Under the pieces are notes generated by a model. The model had not been told where the DNA came from. It did no database searches and worked only from the letters and a program-made list of their open reading frames with translations. Both the position numbers and the translations under genes were made by a program. From contig JANXOO010000190.1 of assembly GCA_025353525.1 (NCBI GenBank), positions 1 to 5,571 of the forward strand: 5,571 nt of DNA, written 5' to 3'. This stretch comes from Schlesneria sp. GTDB lineage: Bacteria > Planctomycetota > Planctomycetia > Planctomycetales > Planctomycetaceae. Positions 1 through 4,830 of the stretch are shown here, one piece after another (positions within the stretch are counted from its first letter, which is position 1; every line of letters begins with the position of its first letter).

Positions 1-1
1 C

Positions 2-577
2 AAGACACGGTTCGACGATCCGTCTGTTCGAAATGGTGCAGGATTCGTCAATGCGTTTGCGCGATGGCACGTCCTGAAAGGCGAACGGCAAGAGCGCGAG
101 GCGACGTTTTTGTATCGGGCTCTGGTCTCACTCAAATCGGATTCCGATTGGCTGGGTCTGACCGGCAAAGTCCAGATCGGCCGAGCGTTCGCTGAAATCG
201 GGTTTGAGGAAGAAATGGAACGGATTTATACGCAAATTCCACGTAAAAATCTGACTGCAGATGTTCGACATTCGATCGACTTGGCGCTCGCGCGATTTGA
301 ATTCAATCGCGGTAACCCCGAACGTGCCTGCGAAGTCTGGAAAGAACTCGCGGCCGAGCCTGAAGATCTTTGGACAAATCGGGCGCGTCTGAAGCTGTTG
401 GAACTCGCGTTTGCCAAAGGGGAATATGCCGAGTGCCTGGTCGCATGCCGATCACTGGTTGATCGAGTCGGCATACCGTCCGACGAAATCAAAAAGCTGA
501 TGGGCCGAACTTATGAAGCGATGGGCGATGACGGACGCGCCGCAAAATCGTATGCCGGTCAAATCCCGGCACCGTAG
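2..577 (+). CDS. TPR-repeat protein, 5'-truncated by the window edge
   Basis: The reading frame is open from base 2 to the TAG stop at 575-577 and gives 191 residues of a longer protein. A TTG at 110 could be read as a start, but the 36 upstream codons continue in frame with similar helical protein, so I treat it as the C-terminal part of a gene beginning outside the window. At least three tetratricopeptide-like helix pairs are visible, at about residues 95-116 (ALARFEFNRGNPERACEVW), 131-153 (LAFAKGEYAECLVA) and 166-186 (MGRTYEAMGDDGRAAKSY), each with the small-residue/Gly/Ala spacing of TPRs. TPRs mediate protein-protein contacts; no catalytic motif is seen. The product ends in QIPAP. The gene converges on the flagellar operon and need not share its function. 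A TPR-type protein is well supported, but its role is unknown. Confidence 0.75.
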   Translation, partial: KTRFDDPSVRNGAGFVNAFARWHVLKGERQEREATFLYRALVSLKSDSDWLGLTGKVQIGRAFAEIGFEEEMERIYTQIPRKNLTADVRHSIDLALARFEFNRGNPERACEVWKELAAEPEDLWTNRARLKLLELAFAKGEYAECLVACRSLVDRVGIPSDEIKKLMGRTYEAMGDDGRAAKSYAGQIPAP

Positions 578-695
578 GCGGTCAGTTCACTTCAGTTTGA
601 CTTCTCGCCTTCCCTGGAATCTCAGACATTTAAAAATTCTGTCGACTGAGGCCAGCAGAGAGCATCGAACTGCCCGATCAAATCTGGCCGGTGGT
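578..695. other. Convergent intergenic spacer
   Basis: These 118 bases separate the stop of the TPR gene from the stop of the PilZ gene. Both genes point into it, so transcripts should end here. I found no hairpin followed by a T tract on either strand. The only pairing is a 5-bp inverted repeat, CCGGT at 688-692 with ACCGG at 704-708, which spans the pilZ stop codon and has no U-rich tail. There is an A/T-rich patch near 630-640. Termination may be Rho-dependent or may use a weak structure; this is inference. Confidence 0.5.
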
Positions 696-1088
696 TTACT
701 GTAACCGGTACTTAAGCCACAATTGCTGGATCGACGGCGCCACTTCGCGCCACCTGCCAGCGTTCCGCCGACCTTCATCATCCGTTGCTTGCGCAAAAAC
801 GATGACAACGTGATCGTCCGCGAGCCGAGAGACGACCCCCTTCATCAGAATCGATTCGTCACGATAAAGGACATCGAATTCCACGCGCATCCCGACCGAA
901 ACGTTCGGCGGATTCTCATTGGCAAACTCGACTTTGACTCCCGCTTCTGACACATCGCAGACTTTGACGCCGTGCGATTCCTGATCAGCGAATCGAACGG
1001 CACCTGACAATCCCGATTTCGGAATCACAGGAACTCGAAAAAGCTCTCTTGAATTCGTGGAGGCCGACGGATTTGATGGTGTATTCAT
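696..1088 (-). CDS. PilZ-domain protein, probable c-di-GMP receptor
   Basis: This 130-residue protein carries the two signature motifs of PilZ domains: RxxxR at residues 14-18 (RELFR) and D-x-S-x-x-G at 45-50 (DVSEAG), followed by beta-strand-like segments (GVKVEF, MRVEFDVLY, MKGVVSRL, HVVIVF). In this family the Arg pair and the DxSxxG strand together bind cyclic di-GMP, so binding competence is expected but not shown. There is no signal peptide or membrane segment, so it is probably cytoplasmic. The length fits a single PilZ domain with a short C-terminal helix; the N-terminal YcgR-type domain is absent. The ATG overlaps the TGA of the MotE-like gene by 4 bases (1085-1088), and no Shine-Dalgarno sequence is evident, so translation is probably coupled. 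As the last gene of a fliHIJ operon, it is likely to adjust flagellar motor function or export in response to c-di-GMP (inference). Confidence 0.85.
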   Translation of the reverse strand: MNTPSNPSASTNSRELFRVPVIPKSGLSGAVRFADQESHGVKVCDVSEAGVKVEFANENPPNVSVGMRVEFDVLYRDESILMKGVVSRLADDHVVIVFAQATDDEGRRNAGRWREVAPSIQQLWLKYRLQ

Positions 1089-2095
1089 TGTGTTTTGAAT
1101 TGTTTCAGGCGTTCGGCCAGATCAACCGCGACTGTCGGTTTTGATTCAGCAATGCTCGAAAGTACCTTCGCGGAAATCCGGGGCGTCATTTTGTCAATCA
1201 CGGCAACGACTCCGTCGTTTTTTCCTTTTTTCAACATCTCGAGCAGTATGCTGGCAGTATTTTCCGGTGGCATCCCGTCGAACAACTTTGCCAGCTTGGC
1301 CAAATTGGCGTTCTTCTCGGGAGACCCGCTGAGGTCGCGGTTTTCGCCAGGCACACTCATTTCATCAAGTTTTCTTTGCAATTCGTCGCGCTCCCGACGT
1401 GCTTCTTTCACCGCCGCCTCGGCCGCTTCCCGTTCACTTCGAGCGGACTTTATCGCTTCCTCAGCAGCTTCCATTGCCATCTCTTTTTCTTTGCGCAATG
1501 CTTTTGTCTTTTCGTCGGCCTTTCGGCGGAGCGCGTTCTGCATTTCTATTCCCGCACCCCGTTCGGTATCTGTCACTTTTCTCAATTCGTCGATCGACTG
1601 AAGTGACCCTTGCATCGTCTCGGTATAACGTTGTCGGGTTTTGGCGGCTTCTGACTGTTCAACACGCAAATCACCCAGAATCAGTTCCATTGTTTCCTGT
1701 CGCTCGAGCAACCGCCGTTCCCGGTCGATCGTAGACGATTCCCGCATCCGCAATTTGTTAATCAGGACCCCTGCCTCGTCACTCTCGGAAACGTACGAGG
1801 GTCGAGCACCGACGGGTGGTTCAAGTACTAGCGCTTCCGAAAACGGAATGGGCGTTTTTGACTGAGGTTTCACCGCGACCGGATCAGGCATCTCGCCTTC
1901 GTCCACTTTGGCATCGCCGATCGACTCGTGGTTCATCGCACTCGACTCGGCGGCAGCCTTGGCATCCGCATCGGCGGCCAATTTCGACTTGTCGGCTTGT
2001 GCGTTCTTCTCGTTTTGAAGAACGTAGAACGATCCTCCGGCGGACAATCCCCCGACGATCAGGGCGACGACCACGAACTGGATCAAAGTCTTCAT
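1085..2095 (-). CDS. MotE-like flagellar protein: membrane anchor, coiled coil and MgtE_N/FliG-like C-terminus
   Basis: The 336-residue product begins with a hydrophobic segment at residues 5-26 (FVVVALIVGGLSAGG) preceded by Lys2, which fits an uncleaved N-terminal anchor or signal sequence. A low-complexity Ala/Asp/Lys-rich linker follows to about residue 100. Next is a long charged helical region from about 105 to 246, very rich in Glu, Arg, Lys and Ala, which is almost certainly coiled coil. The C-terminus (about 264-336) has the pattern LFDGMPPENTASILLEML ... DKMTPRISAKVLSSIAE, typical of the MgtE intracellular N / FliG-like fold found in MotE-family proteins encoded after fliJ. MotE was described in rhizobia as a motility protein; its role in other phyla is less clear. 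The ATG overlaps the fliJ stop by 4 bases (2092-2095), and AGGA lies 8 bases upstream. The anchor predicts that the coiled coil lies outside the cytoplasm, but topology is unproven. Confidence 0.75.
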   Translation of the reverse strand: MKTLIQFVVVALIVGGLSAGGSFYVLQNEKNAQADKSKLAADADAKAAAESSAMNHESIGDAKVDEGEMPDPVAVKPQSKTPIPFSEALVLEPPVGARPSYVSESDEAGVLINKLRMRESSTIDRERRLLERQETMELILGDLRVEQSEAAKTRQRYTETMQGSLQSIDELRKVTDTERGAGIEMQNALRRKADEKTKALRKEKEMAMEAAEEAIKSARSEREAAEAAVKEARRERDELQRKLDEMSVPGENRDLSGSPEKNANLAKLAKLFDGMPPENTASILLEMLKKGKNDGVVAVIDKMTPRISAKVLSSIAESKPTVAVDLAERLKQFKTQ

Positions 2096-2568
2096 TCGGG
2101 AAGTCCTGGGGTTATCGGAGGATCGTCATCGTCTCGGGATGTCCATTTTCGCATGACGATTTCGTCAAGGTCGATCTGCTGCTGCCAGGCGATTTCGTCG
2201 CGATGTTCGACTCGTCGCTGGTCGCGCAGAAGCGAAAGCCCTTCAGCGTCCCGTGAGATCTCTGTGCGCACACGATCTCTTTCTCGAAAACGCTCTTCAG
2301 CCACCATGAGCCGTTTCCCGGCAATGCTCAGAATTTCTGCGAGTTGTTCGAGATGCGCCGTTACATTCGCTCTCACCGTCGGATTGATCGGCCCCCCGAC
2401 CGTTTCGCTCAACTGACTGGCGTCGTCGATCCTTTGCTGACACTGGTCGACATCCAGTCGCGCCGAATCACGTTCCATCGCGGCTTGCGCGACGTGCATC
2501 TCGGCCTGCTTGAGTCGCTGCTGGTGGTAACGCAGGATTCTTTCGAGTGAGAACTGGAATTTCTTCAC
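2092..2568 (-). CDS. fliJ: Flagellar export protein FliJ
   Basis: The 158-residue protein is almost wholly charged alpha helix, has no membrane segment, and starts KKFQFSLERILRYHQQRLKQAE after the initiator, which matches the usual FliJ N-terminus (K-F-x-F-x-L-E-x-(I/V)-L). Two helical stretches, about 6-53 and 65-145, fit the antiparallel coiled coil of FliJ, which resembles the gamma subunit of F1-ATPase. In known systems FliJ inserts into the FliI hexamer, links it to the export gate FlhA and helps recycle chaperones. It ends in an acidic, Pro-rich tail (RDDDDPPITPG). The start codon is GTG, read on the minus strand at 2568-2566; the family-like N-terminus fixes it, and AAAGGG lies 7 bases upstream. 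The gap to the fliI stop is 20 bases, and the 3' end overlaps the MotE-like gene. FliJ sequences diverge strongly, so position next to fliI is an important part of the call. Confidence 0.9.
   Translation of the reverse strand: MKKFQFSLERILRYHQQRLKQAEMHVAQAAMERDSARLDVDQCQQRIDDASQLSETVGGPINPTVRANVTAHLEQLAEILSIAGKRLMVAEERFRERDRVRTEISRDAEGLSLLRDQRRVEHRDEIAWQQQIDLDEIVMRKWTSRDDDDPPITPGLPE
2104..2107 (-). promoter_or_regulatory. Candidate ribosome binding site for the MotE-like gene
   Basis: On the minus strand AGGA stands 8 bases before the ATG at 2095-2093, inside the end of fliJ. It supports the assigned start and reinitiation directly after the fliJ stop codon. The core is short, so confidence is moderate. 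Confidence 0.4.
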
Positions 2569-2588
2569 CAGACCGCCCTTTGTTCAGT

Positions 2589-3947
2589 TCAAAACGGCCA
2601 GGCGGCTGCGATGTTTTGCATCGCGTTACATGACTCGGCCAGTGAGAATGTCTCGCGAATTCCCTGCTGCAAGAAGGAATTGACCGCAGGCATCAGTTCA
2701 ATGACTTTATCGATTTTCGGACTCGTACCCCGTGTGTAGGCTCCGATGCGGATCAGATCCTGCACTTCTGAATAGGTCGACATGATCTCGCGAATTTTGC
2801 GAGCGGCGATCTGCTGCGGTTTTCCAGAGACGTTGAGGAACGCCCGACTGACGCTTTGCGAGATTTCAATCGCCGGAAATCGCCCCGATTCGGCGATCTT
2901 GCGATCCAGTACGATGTGACCATCGAGCAGCGATCGCGCCGCGTCTGCCACCGGTTCGGCGAGATCGTCCCCTTCAACAAGTACCGTCAAAAACCCTGTG
3001 ATACTTCCGGTAGCCGAATTTCCGAGCTGTTCAACCGTGTTGGCCATCAACTGAAAAACGGAAGGCGTGTAACCCCGGGCACTGGGAGGTTCGCCCAGGC
3101 CAAGTCCCAGTTCGCGCTGCGCCATCGCCAATCGTGTAAGGCTGTCCAGGAAAAACAGGACGTTCTTTCCGCGGGCCCGAAACGAATCAGCCATCGAAAT
3201 CGCCGTCTCGACTGCGCGAATGCGCATCAGCGGCAATTGATCACTGCTGGAAATCACGACGGCCGATTTGGCCAGACCCTGCGGGCCGAGACAATCCTCG
3301 ACGAATGGTCGCAGCTCACATCCCCGCTCGCCCACAAGGCAGATTACGTTCAGATCGGCTTCAGCCGTTTTTGCGATCTCTCCCAGCAAAGTGCTTTTGC
3401 CGACTCCACTGCCCGCAAAAATTCCCAATCGCTGCCCGCGACCGCATAGTAAGAGTCCGTCGATGGCTTTTTGACCGGTGACGAACGGTTGTGTGACCCG
3501 CTCGCGGTGGAGTGCCGATGGAGGCGTATTGCGAACAATGCGGCGCTCGTGAGGGCGAACGCCGCCCTTACCGTCGATCGGGCGACCGAGTCCGTCGAAG
3601 ACGCGACCAAGAACGCCGTTGCCGACCGGAACCGAACGTCGCTCGGGCAAGCGAAGGACCGTCTGCCCCGATCTTAATTCTTCAGCGAATTCAAATGGTG
3701 CCAATTGAGACAGGCCGCGTTTGAAACCGATCACTTCGGCGGGTATTTCTCGACCGTTTCGTTCGACGATCAGGCATTGATCGCCCAACGCTGCAGGCAA
3801 TGCGCACGCGAGTCCGTCTTCAACGACTTGCAGACGACTTCGCACCTGAAACCCGTCGCACGCTCTGACATCGCGGACAAGTCGTTCGAGATCAAGGTTC
3901 AGCATGGCCATCCACTGTCGAAAGGAGTTGTCGGCGAATCTCGTCAA
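2589..3947 (-). CDS. fliI: Flagellum-specific ATPase FliI
   Basis: This 452-residue protein is the ATPase of flagellar type III export, related to F1 beta subunits. It shows an N-terminal beta-barrel region (about 35-110), then GRVFDGLGRPIDG (113-125), the Walker A loop GSGVGKST (179-186), the segment with the catalytic Glu at 207 (GERG, 206-209), the Walker B stretch VLFFLDSLTR (Asp268), EPPSARGYTPSVF (286-298), LVEGDDLAEPVADAARSLLDGHIVL (323-347) and SVSRA with the arginine-finger-equivalent Arg368. The length is close to the usual 440-460 residues. It hydrolyses ATP at the cytoplasmic face of the export gate, in complex with FliH and FliJ. One oddity is that the usual GERGRE reads GERGCE, with Cys210 in place of Arg. 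The ATG at 3947 overlaps fliH by 56 bases; ATGs at 3911 and 3905 give 440 and 438 residues with overlaps of only 20 and 14 bases and are equally possible starts. None has a clear Shine-Dalgarno sequence. Confidence 0.97.
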   Translation of the reverse strand: MTRFADNSFRQWMAMLNLDLERLVRDVRACDGFQVRSRLQVVEDGLACALPAALGDQCLIVERNGREIPAEVIGFKRGLSQLAPFEFAEELRSGQTVLRLPERRSVPVGNGVLGRVFDGLGRPIDGKGGVRPHERRIVRNTPPSALHRERVTQPFVTGQKAIDGLLLCGRGQRLGIFAGSGVGKSTLLGEIAKTAEADLNVICLVGERGCELRPFVEDCLGPQGLAKSAVVISSSDQLPLMRIRAVETAISMADSFRARGKNVLFFLDSLTRLAMAQRELGLGLGEPPSARGYTPSVFQLMANTVEQLGNSATGSITGFLTVLVEGDDLAEPVADAARSLLDGHIVLDRKIAESGRFPAIEISQSVSRAFLNVSGKPQQIAARKIREIMSTYSEVQDLIRIGAYTRGTSPKIDKVIELMPAVNSFLQQGIRETFSLAESCNAMQNIAAAWPF

Positions 3948-4572
3948 TCTGGCGTTTCAATTCGTAGACGACGGTCACCTCACCCGCTTTCGCCTTGCAG
4001 TCGCCGCGCGACAGAGTGGCATCAGCGATGAATTGTGGTGCCCGATCGCTCCCCAGTTCCCCGATGATCGGCATCGATTGCAACTGAGCCAGGTCGTCCG
4101 GATGCAATCGCACGACGGCCTCTGCCGATGTCTCAAGTCGTGCGAGAACTTCGTGAACAAGATTGGCGATCGGAAACCGGTCGGCGTTGATCTCGTCAAA
4201 AATCAGTTTTGCCGAAACGACCCCGGCCAATTCGACGGTCGCAATCTGAAGTTCGTGAATCATCGCCACCAATCTGCTCTCAAACAGTTTCGTGGCATTT
4301 TTCATTTCCAGCAGCCCGTTTCGAAAAAGGTGCTGCTGCGCGCGAAGCTGATCAAGTTCCCGGTCACGGTCAGTCTCGGCCACGCTGCCTGACGAGCGGG
4401 TTCGTTCTTGACCCGATTCCGGTTTCGGCAACCGATTTGTCGGAAATTCACCGGGTCGCCGCCGTTTGAAGCGATCTATCTCACCCGCGATCAAATCGGG
4501 TGGGCTTGCGAACGCTTCAGTGATTGCACCCGCGCGAAGCGGCAAATTCAGCGGAATGATGAATTCAATCAT
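3892..4572 (-). CDS. fliH: Flagellar assembly protein FliH
   Basis: The 226-residue protein precedes fliI and has the architecture of FliH, the homodimeric regulator that binds the FliI N-terminus and resembles the peripheral stalk of F/V-ATPases. Residues 1-15 are hydrophobic (MIEFIIPLNLPLR), a charged Pro/Arg-rich linker follows, then a helical region at about 68-115. A conserved C-terminal domain at 112-215 contains VVRLHPDDL (153-161) and ATLSRGDC (185-192), both typical of the FliH/SctL family, followed by a helix ending DEIRRQLLS. I chose the ATG at 4572-4570 because GAGGTG lies 9 bases upstream. A GTG at 4593 would add 7 residues, but it would place that ribosome site inside the coding region. 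Its 3' end overlaps fliI. FliH is poorly conserved overall; the C-terminal motifs and gene order carry the call. It is the first gene of the visible operon. Confidence 0.88.
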   Translation of the reverse strand: MIEFIIPLNLPLRAGAITEAFASPPDLIAGEIDRFKRRRPGEFPTNRLPKPESGQERTRSSGSVAETDRDRELDQLRAQQHLFRNGLLEMKNATKLFESRLVAMIHELQIATVELAGVVSAKLIFDEINADRFPIANLVHEVLARLETSAEAVVRLHPDDLAQLQSMPIIGELGSDRAPQFIADATLSRGDCKAKAGEVTVVYELKRQIDEIRRQLLSTVDGHAEP

Positions 4573-4581
4573 TCGTGTTCG

Positions 4582-4587
4582 CACCTC
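4582..4587 (-). promoter_or_regulatory. Ribosome binding site that decides the fliH start
   Basis: On the minus strand GAGGTG stands 9 bases before the ATG at 4572-4570. It is the best Shine-Dalgarno match in the operon and favours this ATG over the in-frame GTG at 4593-4591. Confidence 0.6.
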
Positions 4588-4604
4588 GGCCACGTGGCCC
4601 GTTT

Positions 4605-4619
4605 CGGCAGAAATTGCCG
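4605..4619. repeat. Second, imperfect copy of the palindrome
   Basis: CGGCAGAAATTGCCG matches the perfect palindrome at 4666 in 12 of 15 bases; the three differences are contiguous in the centre (GAA for ATT). The outer arms CGGCA and TGCCG are still complementary. The copies start 61 bases apart, close to six helical turns, and are in the same orientation. This copy lies 33 bases upstream of the fliH ATG. Confidence 0.45.
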
Positions 4620-4665
4620 CAATGGATTGGAGAACGGGTCCGCGACCGATCGATCCTGTCTACAC

Positions 4666-4680
4666 CGGCAATTATTGCCG
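4666..4680. repeat. Perfect 15-base palindrome, candidate operator
   Basis: CGGCAATTATTGCCG is a 7-bp perfect inverted repeat around a single central base. The one-base centre is too short for an RNA hairpin loop with full pairing, so a dimeric DNA-binding regulator is the more natural reading. It lies about 95 bases upstream of the fliH start and 150 bases upstream of the fliK-like start. The cognate regulator is unknown. Confidence 0.55.
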
Positions 4681-4830
4681 ACACGCACGATCGATCGCGT
4701 CACCTTGCGAGTCACAGAGCGTCTGTTCCGCGCTGAAGGTACGCTCGTGTAATCGTCACAATCGGTATTTCTTCATCAGGCTATTCATCTCAACTTCTGA
4801 CGACTCCATCCGGGAAAAAGATACGACGCG

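Larger units (their letters stand above)
4573..4830. promoter_or_regulatory. Divergent intergenic control region between fliH and the fliK-like gene
   Basis: This stretch of about 258 bases separates two genes transcribed away from each other, so promoters for both should lie in or near it. No good match to sigma-28 (TAAAG..GCCGATAA) or sigma-54 (TGGCAC..TTGC) consensus was found by eye on either strand, and no full sigma-70 pair. The main structures are two related 15-base palindromes at 4605-4619 and 4666-4680. The second is flanked by GATCGATC motifs. On the minus strand the second palindrome contains AATAAT, which differs by one base from a -10 box, but it lacks a convincing -35 partner. 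Promoter positions are therefore not assigned. Confidence 0.6.

Noticed and set aside
688..708. Inverted repeat CCGGT...ACCGG as a terminator between the convergent genes
   Set aside because: The stem is only 5 bp, it spans the pilZ stop codon, and no T-rich tract follows on either strand.
1216..1232. T-rich run resembling a terminator or slippery site
   Set aside because: It encodes the Lys-rich LKKGKND stretch of the MotE-like protein on the minus strand; there is no frame break and no hairpin next to it.
1095..1601. A plus-strand frame of 168 codons antisense to the MotE-like gene
   Set aside because: It is the mirror of the Glu/Lys/Ala-rich coiled-coil codons: the product is Ser/Phe/Arg-rich without domain features, and the sense strand has clear family signals and coupled overlaps.
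2856..3449. A plus-strand frame of 197 codons opposite fliI
   Set aside because: It covers the most conserved part of FliI, including Walker A and B; its translation has no recognisable features, so it is a shadow frame.
3904..4392. A plus-strand frame of 162 codons opposite fliH
   Set aside because: fliH has family motifs and a ribosome site, whereas the opposite frame lacks both and arises from codon bias.
4721..4800. Possible sigma-70 promoter for the fliK-like gene (TATTCA near 4783)
   Set aside because: The -10-like match is weak and no acceptable -35 hexamer lies at the right spacing, so no promoter was assigned.
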